A stretch of 64,000 nucleotides of DNA from Candidatus Egerieimonas intestinavium (GCA_018711815.1 DVHU01000013.1:17722-81721); one strand, 5' to 3'. Counted from the first letter of the stretch, positions 40,161-53,893 are shown. Numbers and translations are program-made. The notes: generated by a model from the sequence alone, not told the origin.

Positions 40161-41312
40161 ATGAAGAAAGTACTTGCATTGTTGTTATGCGGACTACTGC
40201 TTCTTCAGGGCTGCGGGAAGAAAGCCCAGGAGACCTCCAGTGATACAGTCCCGGAGGGGACTGACACGCCTGCACCTACGGAGACACCCACAGAAGAACC
40301 GACACCAGACCCGGATCAGGAACAGGAGGAAGAAGAGGAAGAGGTGAGCATCTCTCTTCCGGAGCAGGAGCTGATGGCGGACTATACGAAGGCCGAAGGG
40401 ATTCAGATCCCTCCGGGAAGCCAGATTGCGGTAGTAGTAAAGGACAAGGGAACAGGTTTTTGGAAGGCTGTAAGACAGGGGATGGAGATGGCCGTGGAGG
40501 ATATCAACGAGGTCTGCGGCTATACAGGAAAGGACAAGGTGAAGCTGACCTTTGAGAGTCCCTCGGATTCCAACGATATTGACACGCAGATTAACATTAT
40601 CGACGCGGTGTTGGCGGAGAATCCCCTGGTGCTGTGCCTGTCGCCTATTGATATGGGATCCTGCCAGGCCCAGCTGGAGAGCGCGGAGGAAAACGGTATT
40701 CCGGTGATCCTGGTGGACGGCGGTGTGAAGGGCGCGGAGAATAGCTCCATCTGCTCCACGGATCATTACGCGGTGGGGAAGGAGGCGGCTGTTCATCTGA
40801 GCCAGGCCATGGCAGAGGGCGGCCAGGCTGCCATCGTAGGGCACCAGCCCCTGACGGAGAGCTGCGTGGAGCGGGAGAAGGGCTTCCGCACGGAGATGCA
40901 GGAAAATCACCAGGGCATCCAGGTACTGGCCGATACCGTCTACGATGACGGCGAGGTATCTCTGGAGGATCAGGTTGCCCAGCTGCTGGAGGAGAACCCG
41001 GAGCTTAAGGGGATCTTCTGCACTAACGAGGAGACCGGTGAGGTTGTGCTGGCAGCGGTGGAAAAACTGGAGGAGCGGCAGATCTCTGTGGTGACCGTGG
41101 ACGCAGGAAGCGATATTATCGAGGCCATAGAGGAAGGCAGGGATGTGGGAACAGTTTGCCAGAATCCTTACGGCATGGGATATGCTTCGGTGATTGCCGG
41201 AGCCAGAGCCGCCATGGGTCTGCCCAACAACGAATATATCGACCCGGGGTACCAGTGGATCAACGGGGAAAATCTGGAGGCGCCGGAAAACCAGAAGTAT
41301 TTATATGAATAA
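40161..41312 (+). CDS. Periplasmic-binding-protein-type sugar ABC transporter substrate-binding lipoprotein
   Basis: Lipobox LLLLQGCGKK; IAVVVKDKGTGFWKAVRQGMEMAVED; DGGVKGAENSSICSTDHYAVGKEAA. Confidence 0.88.
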   Translation: MKKVLALLLCGLLLLQGCGKKAQETSSDTVPEGTDTPAPTETPTEEPTPDPDQEQEEEEEEVSISLPEQELMADYTKAEGIQIPPGSQIAVVVKDKGTGFWKAVRQGMEMAVEDINEVCGYTGKDKVKLTFESPSDSNDIDTQINIIDAVLAENPLVLCLSPIDMGSCQAQLESAEENGIPVILVDGGVKGAENSSICSTDHYAVGKEAAVHLSQAMAEGGQAAIVGHQPLTESCVEREKGFRTEMQENHQGIQVLADTVYDDGEVSLEDQVAQLLEENPELKGIFCTNEETGEVVLAAVEKLEERQISVVTVDAGSDIIEAIEEGRDVGTVCQNPYGMGYASVIAGARAAMGLPNNEYIDPGYQWINGENLEAPENQKYLYE

Positions 41313-41317
41313 ATGAA

Positions 41318-41385
41318 GCATACTAAGGGACAGGACCGAGGGATTAGACAAAATCCTCAAGGCTCCTGTCCCTTTTGTCTAAAAA
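41318..41385 (+). terminator. Intrinsic terminator
   Basis: AAGGGACAGGA ... TCCTGTCCCTTTTGT. Confidence 0.8.
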
Positions 41386-41439
41386 TAAGAACAATCCATA
41401 ATTTTATTAGATACAAAAGGAAAAGCAGGGGTTGGTGCC

Positions 41440-41468
41440 TTGCAAGGGCTGATTAAACATGTTAAAAT
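41440..41468 (+). promoter_or_regulatory. Promoter of the V-type ATPase operon
   Basis: TTGCAA - 17 nt - TAAAAT upstream of the first operon gene. Confidence 0.55.
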
Positions 41469-41536
41469 AAAGTTTGTTAAGGAAATGGCAAATTAGCACA
41501 AAGGTGGAAAATAAATACAGCAAAGGTGGTGAGAAA

Positions 41537-41845
41537 GTGCTGGAGGAAACCATTACCCAGGTGAAACGGGCGGAGGAAGAGGCAGAACAGATAGTTAAAG
41601 AAGCCAAGGAGCAAGCCGCCGGGATTCTGGAGCAGGCCCATAAGGAAGGGAACAGGCTTCAGGAGGAACGGGTAAGGCAAGCCCAGACCCAGGCAGAGGA
41701 AAAGCTTGAGAAGGCTAGAGGCCTTGGGGAAGAGCAGCTGCAAAAGGAAATGCAGCAGCTGGAAATGGAAAAAAAGGCTCTGGAGGAGGCGGCAGCCGCC
41801 AGAGAGGATGAGATTGTTGCCGCGGTGCTTGCGCAGCTTTTGTAG
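41537..41845 (+). CDS. V-type ATP synthase subunit H/G-like coiled-coil peripheral stalk protein
   Basis: Glu/Lys/Ala-rich coiled coil at head of V-ATPase operon; GTG start. Confidence 0.75.
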   Translation: MLEETITQVKRAEEEAEQIVKEAKEQAAGILEQAHKEGNRLQEERVRQAQTQAEEKLEKARGLGEEQLQKEMQQLEMEKKALEEAAAAREDEIVAAVLAQLL

Positions 41846-41882
41846 GCGCAGAGAAAGAAAAGGGTAAAGGAGGGATACAGGT

Positions 41883-44374
<2,492 letters not shown>

Positions 44375-44381
44375 GGAAGCA

Positions 44382-44487
44382 GACTAAAGGAGAATCTTTC
44401 AGGAAGAAAAGAAGGAGATCGACATAAGAACACCTTCCTTTCAGAATCATGACTAAAGGAGAATCTTTCAGGAAGAAAAGAAGGAGA
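44382..44487 (+). repeat. Two perfect 37-nt direct repeats in the K-E intergenic spacer
   Basis: GACTAAAGGAGAATCTTTCAGGAAGAAAAGAAGGAGA at 44382-44418 and 44451-44487. Confidence 0.95.
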
Positions 44488-44495
44488 GCGCGAGA

Positions 44496-45104
44496 ATGGC
44501 AGGATTAGATAAGATTACCAATCAGATTATAGAAGAAGCCAGGACCCAGGCAGAGGAAATCTTAAAAGAAGCCCGGGCCCAGGCGGACTCTGTGCTGGCG
44601 GAGGCCAGGGCGGAGTCGGAGAAGGCCGGCGCGAGAATCCAGGCAAAGGGGGAGGCTGACGCTGCGGCTTACGCCAGCAGAGCGGAATCCTCCGCGGAAC
44701 TGAAGCGCCGCACTGCTCTTCTGCAGGTGAAGCAGGAGTTAATCGCGGCACTTCTGGAGAAAGCCTATGAGAGGCTGTGCGCTCTGGACCATAAGGAGTA
44801 TTTTGCCTTCCTGGAGAAGGCGGTGGAGAGATATGCGCTGCCCCGGAAGGGCAGACTGGTGCTTTCTGCCGGGGATCTGCAGCGGATGCCCGCTGGATTT
44901 CCGGATCGGGTGCAGCAGCTGGCCAGAGCAAAGGGCGGAGACCTGATGGTGGATGAAAAGCCCGGAAAGATCGAAAACGGATTTGTGATGGTGTACGGTT
45001 CCATAGAGGAGAATTGTACCCTGAGGGCTATGTTTGACTCCAATCGGGATCGTCTCCAGGATGCGGTGCACAGCCTGCTCTTTGCGGGGAACGTAAATCC
45101 GTAA
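44496..45104 (+). CDS. ntpE: V-type ATP synthase subunit E
   Basis: Coiled-coil N-terminus and NGFVMVYGSIEENCTLRAMFDSNRDRLQDAV. Confidence 0.88.
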   Translation: MAGLDKITNQIIEEARTQAEEILKEARAQADSVLAEARAESEKAGARIQAKGEADAAAYASRAESSAELKRRTALLQVKQELIAALLEKAYERLCALDHKEYFAFLEKAVERYALPRKGRLVLSAGDLQRMPAGFPDRVQQLARAKGGDLMVDEKPGKIENGFVMVYGSIEENCTLRAMFDSNRDRLQDAVHSLLFAGNVNP

Positions 45105-45119
45105 AAAGGAGGAGACTCA

Positions 45120-46091
45120 ATGTCTGATACGAAATATACTTACGCGGTTGCGCGGATTCGGGCTTTGGAGCTGTCCCTTTTTTCGGCGGCCACCATAGAG
45201 CAGCTGCTGGCCTGCAAAAGCTATGAGGCGGCCCTCCAGTTTCTGGAGGAGAGAGGCTGGGGCGACGGAGAGACCAGAGGCGACCTGGAGGCTATGCTTT
45301 CCCGGGAGGAGGAGAAAACCTGGGAGACGATCCGGGAGCTGAAGGTGGATATGCGTCTCTTTGACGTATTGTCTTATCCCCACCTTTTCCACAATCTGAA
45401 GGCGGCGGTGAAGGAGTTCTGCACCGGAGAGAGCCAGGCTCAGCTTTACTATGAGGACTGCGCCCTGGGCCGGGAGGAGCTGCTGACAATTTTGCAGGAT
45501 AAGGATTATTCTGCGCTGCCGGAATCCATGTGGGAGCCGGCCCGGGAAGCCTGCGAGACGCTTCTGCGCACCAGGGACGGGCAGCTCTGCGACGTGATTA
45601 TTGACCGGGGAGCCCTTTTGGCCATCCGCCAGGCAGGACGCCAGGCGGAGGACGCGATTTTGAAAAATTACGCCGAGTCCACGGTGGCGGTGGCGGATAT
45701 CCGAATCGCGGTTCGCTGCCAGAAGACGGGAAAATCCCTGGATTTTGTGAAAAATGCTCTGGCCCCCTGCGATACGCTGGATATGCAGAGGCTGGCCCTG
45801 GCCGCGGTGAGCGGTTTGGAGGCTATCTGCCAGTACCTGCAGGACGCGGGCTACGGGGAGGCGGCGGAGGCTATCAAGGAATCCTCCTCAGCCTTTGAGC
45901 GTTGGTGTGACAATCGGATTGTGCACACCATTCAGCCCGAGAAATACCATCCGTTTTCCATAGGGCCTCTGGTGGCTTATGTGCTGGCCCGGGAAAATGA
46001 GATCAAGACTGTGCGGATTATTCTGACCGGCCGTCTAAACGGCCTGGCAGAGGAGGCTATCCGGGAAAGGGTTAGGGAAATGTATGTATAA
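45120..46091 (+). CDS. ntpC: V-type ATP synthase subunit C
   Basis: YAVARIRALELSLFSAATIEQLLACKSYEAALQFLEERGWG; position in operon. Confidence 0.88.
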   Translation: MSDTKYTYAVARIRALELSLFSAATIEQLLACKSYEAALQFLEERGWGDGETRGDLEAMLSREEEKTWETIRELKVDMRLFDVLSYPHLFHNLKAAVKEFCTGESQAQLYYEDCALGREELLTILQDKDYSALPESMWEPAREACETLLRTRDGQLCDVIIDRGALLAIRQAGRQAEDAILKNYAESTVAVADIRIAVRCQKTGKSLDFVKNALAPCDTLDMQRLALAAVSGLEAICQYLQDAGYGEAAEAIKESSSAFERWCDNRIVHTIQPEKYHPFSIGPLVAYVLARENEIKTVRIILTGRLNGLAEEAIRERVREMYV

Positions 46092-46404
46092 GATTGCAGT
46101 TATGGGCGCTTATGACAGCATTTACGGCTTTGCGGCCCTGGGTCTGGATACATTTCCGGTGAAAGCCCAGGAGGAGGGAATCCATACCCTGCGCAGGCTG
46201 GCCGCAGGAGAGTACGCGGTGATTTACATCACGGAGGCTCTGGCTGCGGAATTAAAGGAAGAGATAGAGAAGTACAGGGAGCAGCAGCTGCCCGCCATCA
46301 TCCAGATTCCCGGGGTCTCCGGAAATACGGGCGAGGGCATCACGGGCGTGAAGAAGTCTGTGGAGCAGGCTGTGGGCTCTGACATTCTCTTTGGCAATAA
46401 TTAG
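46084..46404 (+). CDS. ntpG: V-type ATP synthase subunit F
   Basis: IAVMGAYDSIYGFAALGLDTFP..YAVIYITEALA; operon position. Confidence 0.88.
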   Translation: MYKIAVMGAYDSIYGFAALGLDTFPVKAQEEGIHTLRRLAAGEYAVIYITEALAAELKEEIEKYREQQLPAIIQIPGVSGNTGEGITGVKKSVEQAVGSDILFGNN

Positions 46405-46425
46405 AAAGGCGGGTGAACGATTTCA

Positions 46426-48192
46426 ATGAGTACAGGCACCATTAAAAAAGTGGCAGGACCTCTGGTTATCGCCGAGGGAATGCGCGACGCCAATATGTTT
46501 GACGTGGTCCGCGTAAGCAGCCAGCGTCTCATTGGCGAGATCATAGAGATGCACGGGGATCAGGCTTCCGTCCAGGTATACGAGGAGACTTCCGGGCTGG
46601 GACCCGGGGAGCCGGTGGAGTCCATGGGCGTGCCCCTGTCTGTGGAGCTGGGGCCGGGACTGATCACCAGTATTTACGACGGTATCCAGCGTCCCCTGGA
46701 TGATATTATGAAGATTTCCGGAAATAGCCTGAAGAGAGGTGTGGAGGTTCCGTCCCTGAAGAGAGACCGGAAATGGCACTTCGTTCCCACCGTGCAGGCG
46801 GGGGATGCGGTAGAGGCCGGTGACTTTATCGGCACCGTGCAGGAGACTGCTGTGGTGGAGCAGCGGATCATGGTACCCTACGGCGTGCAGGGAACGGTGA
46901 AGGAGATCAAAGAGGGAGAATTTACCGTGGAGGAGACCGTGGCAGTGATTGCGACTGCCCAGGGCGACAGGGAAGTACAGCTGATGCAGAAGTGGCCGGT
47001 GCGTAAGGGCCGTCCTTATAAGAAAAAGCTGCCCCCCAAGATGCCTCTGGTAACCGGACAGCGGGTGGTGGATACCTTCTTCCCCATCGCCAAGGGCGGT
47101 GTGGCTGCTGTTCCCGGCCCCTTCGGAAGCGGAAAGACGGTGATCCAGCATCAGCTGGCCAAGTGGGCTGAGGCTGATATCGTGGTTTACATCGGCTGCG
47201 GCGAGCGCGGAAATGAGATGACCGACGTGTTAAATGAGTTCCCGGAGCTGAAGGATCCCAAGACAGGAAAATCCCTGATGGAGCGGACGGTTCTGATCGC
47301 CAACACCTCGGACATGCCGGTGGCTGCCCGGGAGGCTTCTATTTACACAGGAATTACCATTGCGGAGTACTTCCGGGATATGGGCTACTCCGTGGCTCTG
47401 ATGGCCGATTCTACCTCCCGTTGGGCTGAGGCCCTCCGTGAGATGTCCGGCCGTCTGGAGGAGATGCCCGGTGAGGAGGGCTACCCGGCATATCTGGGTT
47501 CCCGTCTGGCTCAGTTCTACGAGCGGGCCGGCCATGTGATCACCCTGGGCAAGGATGAGCGGGAGGGCGCCCTCTCTGTAATCGGGGCCGTATCCCCTCC
47601 GGGAGGAGATATCTCTGAGCCGGTGTCCCAGGCCACCCTTCGTATTGTGAAGGTATTCTGGGGACTGGATTCCTCTCTGGCTTACAAGCGTCATTTTCCG
47701 GCCATCAACTGGCTGACCAGCTACTCTCTGTATCTGGACAATATGGCGCCCTGGTTTAACGAAAACGTGGATGCTGAATGGATGGAGGACCGTCAGAAGA
47801 TGATGAGTCTTCTGCAGGATGAGGCGGAGCTGGAGGAGATTGTAAAGATGGTTGGTATGGACGCCCTGTCGCCGGGAGACCGGCTGAAGATGGAGGCCGC
47901 CCGTTCCATCCGCGAGGACTTCCTGCACCAGAACTCTTTCCACGAGGTAGATACCTATACTTCCTTAAAGAAGCAGCTGCTGATGATGCGTCTAGTGACA
48001 GCCTTCTACGAGCAGGGGGCCGAGGCCCTGGCCAAGGGCGCTTCCATCAATGACCTGGTGAAGCTGCCGGTTCGGGAGGCCATTGGACGGTATAAATATA
48101 CCCTGGAAGATCATCTGGATGAAGAGTATAAGCGAGTGACAGAGCAGCTGGCAGCGGAGATCGCCAACGCCTGCAGGAAGGAGGACTTCTAA
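46426..48192 (+). CDS. ntpA: V-type ATP synthase subunit A (catalytic)
   Basis: [66 protein letters not shown]. Confidence 0.97.
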   Translation: MSTGTIKKVAGPLVIAEGMRDANMFDVVRVSSQRLIGEIIEMHGDQASVQVYEETSGLGPGEPVESMGVPLSVELGPGLITSIYDGIQRPLDDIMKISGNSLKRGVEVPSLKRDRKWHFVPTVQAGDAVEAGDFIGTVQETAVVEQRIMVPYGVQGTVKEIKEGEFTVEETVAVIATAQGDREVQLMQKWPVRKGRPYKKKLPPKMPLVTGQRVVDTFFPIAKGGVAAVPGPFGSGKTVIQHQLAKWAEADIVVYIGCGERGNEMTDVLNEFPELKDPKTGKSLMERTVLIANTSDMPVAAREASIYTGITIAEYFRDMGYSVALMADSTSRWAEALREMSGRLEEMPGEEGYPAYLGSRLAQFYERAGHVITLGKDEREGALSVIGAVSPPGGDISEPVSQATLRIVKVFWGLDSSLAYKRHFPAINWLTSYSLYLDNMAPWFNENVDAEWMEDRQKMMSLLQDEAELEEIVKMVGMDALSPGDRLKMEAARSIREDFLHQNSFHEVDTYTSLKKQLLMMRLVTAFYEQGAEALAKGASINDLVKLPVREAIGRYKYTLEDHLDEEYKRVTEQLAAEIANACRKEDF

Positions 48193-49566
48193 ATGCCGAA
48201 AGAGTATAAAACCATACAGGAGGTAGCCGGTCCTCTGATGCTGGTCCGGGGCGTGGAGAATGTCACCTACGACGAGCTGGGCGAGATTGAGCTGGCCAGC
48301 GGCGAGGTTCGCCGCTGCAAGGTGCTGGAGATCGACGGCAGCAATGCCCTGGTGCAGCTCTTTGAGAGCTCTACCGGTATTAACTTAAGCAACAGCAAGG
48401 TGCGCTTCCTGGGACGAAGCATGGAGCTGGGAGTATCCGGCGATATGCTGGGACGTGTCTTTGACGGACTGGGGCGGCCCATCGACGAGGGCCCGGAGAT
48501 TCTGCCGGACGCCCGGATGGACATCAACGGCCTGCCCATGAACCCGGCGGCCAGAAGCTATCCTCAGGAGTTTATCCAGACGGGAGTTTCCGCCATTGAC
48601 GGACTGAACACTCTGGTTAGAGGCCAGAAGCTGCCGATTTTTTCCGCTTCCGGTCTGCCCCATGCCCAGCTGGCGGCTCAGATTGCCCGCCAGGCTAAAG
48701 TAAGGGGAAAGGATGAGCAGTTTGCCGTGGTATTTGCCGCCATGGGTATCACCTTCGAGGAATCGAATTTCTTTATCGAGAGCTTTAAGGAAACCGGCGC
48801 CATTGACCGTACAGTTCTTTTCATTAACCTGGCTAACGACCCGGCAGTGGAGCGTATCGCTACCCCGCGTATGGCGCTGACCGCAGCGGAGTACCTGGCC
48901 TTTGAGAAGGATATGCACGTGCTGGTTATCCTGACAGATATTACCAACTACGCCGACGCTCTCCGGGAGGTGTCCGCGGCCCGCAAGGAGGTTCCGGGAC
49001 GCCGGGGTTATCCGGGATACATGTACACAGATCTGGCCTCCCTGTATGAGAGAGCCGGACGGCAGAGGGGCAAGACGGGAAGCATCACCATGATTCCCAT
49101 CCTGACCATGCCCGAGGATGACAAGACCCATCCCATTCCCGACCTGACCGGCTACATCACTGAGGGACAGATTATCTTAAGCCGTGAGCTTTACCGGAAG
49201 GGACTCATGCCGCCTATTGACGTGCTGCCTTCCCTGTCCCGTCTGAAGGATAAGGGTATCGGCGAGGGCAAGACCAGAGCCGACCACTCCAACACCATGA
49301 ACCAGCTTTTTGCCGCCTATGCCCGAGGCAAGGAGGCCAAGGAGCTGATGGTAATTCTGGGAGAGGCAGCCCTGTCCGATATAGATTTGATTTACGCCAA
49401 ATTTGCGGATGCCTTTGAGAAGGAATACGTTTCCCAGGGCTACACCACCGACCGGAGCATCGAGGAGACGCTTAAGATCGGCTGGAAGCTTTTGTCCATC
49501 CTGCCCAGGTCTGAGCTGAAACGAATCGACGATAAGTTCCTGGATCAGTACTACGGCAAGGAGTGA
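48193..49566 (+). CDS. ntpB: V-type ATP synthase subunit B
   Basis: [58 protein letters not shown]. Confidence 0.97.
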   Translation: MPKEYKTIQEVAGPLMLVRGVENVTYDELGEIELASGEVRRCKVLEIDGSNALVQLFESSTGINLSNSKVRFLGRSMELGVSGDMLGRVFDGLGRPIDEGPEILPDARMDINGLPMNPAARSYPQEFIQTGVSAIDGLNTLVRGQKLPIFSASGLPHAQLAAQIARQAKVRGKDEQFAVVFAAMGITFEESNFFIESFKETGAIDRTVLFINLANDPAVERIATPRMALTAAEYLAFEKDMHVLVILTDITNYADALREVSAARKEVPGRRGYPGYMYTDLASLYERAGRQRGKTGSITMIPILTMPEDDKTHPIPDLTGYITEGQIILSRELYRKGLMPPIDVLPSLSRLKDKGIGEGKTRADHSNTMNQLFAAYARGKEAKELMVILGEAALSDIDLIYAKFADAFEKEYVSQGYTTDRSIEETLKIGWKLLSILPRSELKRIDDKFLDQYYGKE

Positions 49567-49597
49567 CGGGAAAGCCCGAGGAAAGGAGTGAGCGCAC

Positions 49598-50290
49598 TTG
49601 GCATCAACCCAGGTAAATCCAACCCGGATGGAGCTGACCAGGCTCAAGAAGAAGCTGGTCACTGCCACTAGGGGCCACAAGCTGTTAAAAGACAAGCGGG
49701 ATGAGCTCATGAGGCAGTTCCTTGATCTGGTCCGGGAAAATATGGCCCTCCGCCAGAAGGTGGAGGAGGGAATCCTTTCCGCCAACAAGAATTTTGTCAT
49801 CGCCAAGGCGGGCATGTCGGAGCAGGCCCTTCACACGGCTCTGATGGCCCCCAAGCAGGAGGTGTATCTGGAGACGGATAAGAAGAATGTCATGAGCGTG
49901 GATATTCCGGTCTTTAGCTACAAGACCAGGACCGCCGACGCCAACGATATTTATTCTTACGGTTTTGCCTTCACCTCCGGCGATCTGGACGATGCGGTGA
50001 AATCCCTGGCGGACATTCTGCCGGATATGCTGAAGCTGGCGGAGACGGAGAAGGCGTGCCAGCTGATGGCGGCGGAGATCGAGAAGACCCGGCGCCGGGT
50101 TAACGCGCTGGAGCACGTGATTATTCCCGAAACCCAGAGCAATATCAAGTACATCACCATGAAGCTGGACGAAAATGAGAGAAGTACCCAGATTCGTCTG
50201 ATGAAGGTGAAGGACATGATGCTGGAGCAGGCCCACGGCTACAGTGAGCGGCCCCAGGGTATTCCCGTGGAGATAGAGGAAGCCTATTAA
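49598..50290 (+). CDS. ntpD: V-type ATP synthase subunit D
   Basis: NPTRMELTRLKKKLVTATRGHKLLKDKRDELMRQF, RRVNALEHVIIPETQSNIKYI. Confidence 0.95.
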   Translation: MASTQVNPTRMELTRLKKKLVTATRGHKLLKDKRDELMRQFLDLVRENMALRQKVEEGILSANKNFVIAKAGMSEQALHTALMAPKQEVYLETDKKNVMSVDIPVFSYKTRTADANDIYSYGFAFTSGDLDDAVKSLADILPDMLKLAETEKACQLMAAEIEKTRRRVNALEHVIIPETQSNIKYITMKLDENERSTQIRLMKVKDMMLEQAHGYSERPQGIPVEIEEAY

Positions 50291-50478
50291 ATAGAGTATT
50301 GAAATAGAGGAAAAGCCGTTGCCTTCTTCATGCAGGGGGAGCGGCTTTTTTTCATGCGGAGATCTTTGAGGAGATTGAAAAGATCCAGCTGGAAAATATT
50401 GACAGAAAAAAGTGGGGGGGGGTATAATGGGGGTTAAGTAATAACATCTATTTTGGTGGGAAAAGAGGAAAAAGAAAG

Positions 50479-53400
50479 ATGAAGAGATACAAGGGGCTTG
50501 TCCAAAGGTTGGGCGCTCTCTCGCTGACTTTAGCTATGACAGCCGGGTCGCTGGTTCCCGCATATGGGCAGACCACAGATGCAGGAGAGACGGCAGACCA
50601 GACGCAGTCTTCTGCCGGTGAGCAGGGGGAAGAGACTAAGGAGACGGCTGCCGGGGCTGATCAGAAGCAGGATGCAGAATCGGAGAAGAATCAGGAGAAG
50701 GATAAGCAGCAGGCGGATTCCCAGAAGGACCAGGCGGATTCCCAGGAGAATCTGACAGGGGAAAATCAGAAGGAAGACGATGCAGATGCCCAGAGCGGGC
50801 AGAACACCCTCCAGGCAGAGGATGACAGCGCAGATCAGACGGCAGAGGAAAAATCTGGAGCCCAGCGGCAAGCGGACATCACGGCTCCGGTAATTGAGAA
50901 GGTAACCTTTTCTCAGAATGGTCAGACCTTAAAAGAGGGCGATACCCTGGAGATGTTGATCGACGCCTATGACACAGAGACGGAGAAGGGCGAACTGGAT
51001 ATCTTCATAGGAATGAGAGATGAGGAAGGCGATCCGGCCGATATGGATGTGGTCTACGACGCCAGTCAGGACTGCTATGTGGCTACATACAAACTGGACA
51101 AGGTTGGCAATGGCCAGGTTCATTTTACCGATATCCGGGTGAAGGACGCAGCCGGAAATTATGTGAATGCCTGCGAGGATGCTTTCTACGGCTTTACCAT
51201 CGCCGGGGTGGAACAGAATACGGTAAAGGCTAAAAGTCTGGATTTTGCCCAGCAGGGTCAGACCATCAAGGACAATGAGGAAGATCTGGATCTGACGGTG
51301 ACGCTGGAGGAAAGCGTGAGCAGCCTTCTGTTTGAGTGTTTGGATGTGGAATTTACCAATGAAGTCTATGTCAGCTTGTACAGCGTAGACGGAGGGACGA
51401 CCTACCGGGGAGGCTCAACTTCCTACGGTGGAGTTTCCGATAAATGCGTGCTGGAGTCTGTCACGGGAAGCCGTCTGGGAGAAGATCTGACGGTAGAGAT
51501 TGAAAATCCCGAGAGCTGCTTTTTCTATCACGAGGCGACGCCCATAGACGACGAGGAGAGCGTACAGCCCATGGTCACCGATTTCCAGATGGACAAGGCG
51601 GGAGAAATCGTGCGGCAGGGAGACCAGATAAATTTCTGTGTCAAGACTGACAGCAACGCCAGAGTCAAGGATATAAGGGTGATTCTCTGGGCAGTGGCGG
51701 ACGTGGCTTATGACACAGGCAGCAAGAGCCTTGATCTGTCCTATGATGCCAAGGAGGACGCTTTCACCGGAAGCCTTACCGTTGACGATTCCTTCTATCC
51801 CTGCGAGTACTATGTGTATAGTATTCAGGTTTCCACAGGAGTCTTTGCCTGGACGCAGCAGGACTGGGAGCAGGATTACTATGTCCAGGTATATGATGGA
51901 GATACCTTTGTGAATCCCACGTATCAGGTGACAATCCGGTTTCAGCAGTTGGATGAAAACAGAGTATGGAACCTGACAGACCCGGTTACTGCGGAGGTGA
52001 CCCGCCGGGATACGTATAAGGATGCCGGTATCGAGTTTCCAGAGATGAAGTCTGCCTTTGAGGGAGTTACCCAGATAGGCTGGAAGACAGACTGGAGTGC
52101 ACAAGACGATCTGATTTCGGAGGATACGGAGATCCTGGGGGATGTGAACGAGACAATCTACGCCGTGTATGACAAAATACCGGTGGAGGTAAATTACCGC
52201 TATTTAACTTCGGAAGGGACAGTGGCGGTGAAAGAGACTTCGATGGCTCTGGATCCAGACAGTACCTACGGTGCCTTAAGAGAGGTGGCCCTGGAGGCAG
52301 CGCCGGGAGCTGCGGAGCAGACGGCTGGCTTCAGCGGATGGGAGTGCTCCGTGGAGGATGAAGAGTCTCTTCTCCCGGTTGCGGGCACCATCTTAACCGT
52401 CAATGCGAAATATGAAGAGAAAAAGGTGATTTTGGTCAGCAAGTCATACTACGATGAAAAGGGCAGCTGGGCAAGAACCGGTATTCCCGATGAAAACAAT
52501 CAAGGATTTATGCCCCTCTTGGTGGATGCAGATGCCAGCGTCGAGGAGATTAAGGCTATCCTGAACCAGCAGGAGCTCCCGCGCATGTTCGAGGGCCTGC
52601 GCTTTTCCTCCTGGTATATTTATGGAGAAGAAGAGTGGGGAGAATCCTGGAGCTGGGCAAACATGGGAGCTGTGTATGAAAACTGTATGATCACTTTCTA
52701 TATTGTTCCCTCACCAGAGGAGGAAGGAGATTCAACAGGGCCTAAGGCTTTCTTCTGTCAGGCGGCGGAGCTGGGAGAGACCATCACCGTTCCCCGCACC
52801 TTAGGAAAATATCAGGATATCACCTGGACCATCCCCACAAATGAGGATACCTTTGTGGTTGACGGGCTGGAAGTATATTTCTACGGCTATGCGGGAAGCA
52901 TAGGGGAGGAGCCCGCAGATCCGGAGAACCCTGCGGATCCGGAAGAGCCCACAGACCCGGAGAATCCTGCAGATCCGGAAGAACCTGTAGACCCGGAGAA
53001 TCCTGTAGAGCTGCCGGAGGAGAATGTGGACGCGGTGATCAGCCAGATTGAAGAGGCCCAGGCAGGACAGAGCGTTCAGGTGGACATGAAGGACGCCACC
53101 GTCGTCACCAAGGAGATGCTGGAAGCGGCAAAGGGCAAGGATGTGAATCTGGTGCTGAATATGGGCGCTTATTCCTGGACCATTAATGGAAAGAATATTG
53201 CAGCCAAAAATCTTAAGGATATTAACCTGGAGGTGACTCTGGATACCAATGCCATCCCCAGCGAGACGGTGAAGAAGCTGGCCGGGGACAATCCGGTGCG
53301 TCAGCTGTCCCTGACCTACGAGGGAGATTTTGGATTCCAGGCGACCTTGAGCTTTAACATCGGAAGCCAGTATGCAGGACAGTACGGAAATCTGTACTAT

Positions 53401-53700
53401 TATGACAGCAACGGAAGAATGGTGTTTATCAACGCCGGGGCCATCGACAAGGCTGGCAACGTAAGCCTGAACTTCAGCCATGCCTCCGACTATGCGGTGG
53501 TAATTTCCAAGGAAAAGATGTCTCAGAGCGACGTTCCCGAGGAAATTCAGCCCAGCCAGAACAGCGGAGAGAGCCAGGGAGAAGCGCCCGCCACGGACGA
53601 TATAAATCCCATTGCGGAGCTGACGGTTGTGATGCTTCTGGCAGCGGGAGCCGCTGCGGCAGCTGCCCTGAAGCTGAGAGAACAAAAACAAATGAAGTAA
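50479..53700 (+). CDS. Large exported cell-surface protein with Pro/Glu/Asp repeats and C-terminal TM anchor
   Basis: Signal peptide (LSLTLAMTAGSLVPAYG), acidic Gln-rich segment, PADPENPADPEEP repeats, C-terminal AELTVVMLLAAGAAAAAALKLREQ. Confidence 0.85.
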   Translation: MKRYKGLVQRLGALSLTLAMTAGSLVPAYGQTTDAGETADQTQSSAGEQGEETKETAAGADQKQDAESEKNQEKDKQQADSQKDQADSQENLTGENQKEDDADAQSGQNTLQAEDDSADQTAEEKSGAQRQADITAPVIEKVTFSQNGQTLKEGDTLEMLIDAYDTETEKGELDIFIGMRDEEGDPADMDVVYDASQDCYVATYKLDKVGNGQVHFTDIRVKDAAGNYVNACEDAFYGFTIAGVEQNTVKAKSLDFAQQGQTIKDNEEDLDLTVTLEESVSSLLFECLDVEFTNEVYVSLYSVDGGTTYRGGSTSYGGVSDKCVLESVTGSRLGEDLTVEIENPESCFFYHEATPIDDEESVQPMVTDFQMDKAGEIVRQGDQINFCVKTDSNARVKDIRVILWAVADVAYDTGSKSLDLSYDAKEDAFTGSLTVDDSFYPCEYYVYSIQVSTGVFAWTQQDWEQDYYVQVYDGDTFVNPTYQVTIRFQQLDENRVWNLTDPVTAEVTRRDTYKDAGIEFPEMKSAFEGVTQIGWKTDWSAQDDLISEDTEILGDVNETIYAVYDKIPVEVNYRYLTSEGTVAVKETSMALDPDSTYGALREVALEAAPGAAEQTAGFSGWECSVEDEESLLPVAGTILTVNAKYEEKKVILVSKSYYDEKGSWARTGIPDENNQGFMPLLVDADASVEEIKAILNQQELPRMFEGLRFSSWYIYGEEEWGESWSWANMGAVYENCMITFYIVPSPEEEGDSTGPKAFFCQAAELGETITVPRTLGKYQDITWTIPTNEDTFVVDGLEVYFYGYAGSIGEEPADPENPADPEEPTDPENPADPEEPVDPENPVELPEENVDAVISQIEEAQAGQSVQVDMKDATVVTKEMLEAAKGKDVNLVLNMGAYSWTINGKNIAAKNLKDINLEVTLDTNAIPSETVKKLAGDNPVRQLSLTYEGDFGFQATLSFNIGSQYAGQYGNLYYYDSNGRMVFINAGAIDKAGNVSLNFSHASDYAVVISKEKMSQSDVPEEIQPSQNSGESQGEAPATDDINPIAELTVVMLLAAGAAAAAALKLREQKQMK
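52913..53010 (+). repeat. Intragenic tandem repeat encoding (P)ADPENPADPEEP
   Basis: Repeated GATCCGGAGAATCCTGCAGATCCGGAAGAGCC-type unit. Confidence 0.85.
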
Positions 53701-53732
53701 TAAAGTAAGAAAAACAGGTCTGCGCCTGAAAT

Positions 53733-53798
53733 AGGCCGCCGCGTGAAGGAATATTCCCGTGTGATGCTGAGGTATTCCTTTCATGCGGCGGCCTTTTC
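53733..53798 (+). terminator. Intrinsic terminator
   Basis: AGGCCGCCGCGTGAAGGAATA ... TATTCCTTTCATGCGGCGGCCTTTT. Confidence 0.8.
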
Positions 53799-53893
53799 TC
53801 GTGTATTTGGCGGCGTATGTTTTTAGCGTTCAGCGTACGGTTTGGAAATGGATGTTAAAAATTTTACAGAAATTTTTGTGTAGTTTGCTTATA

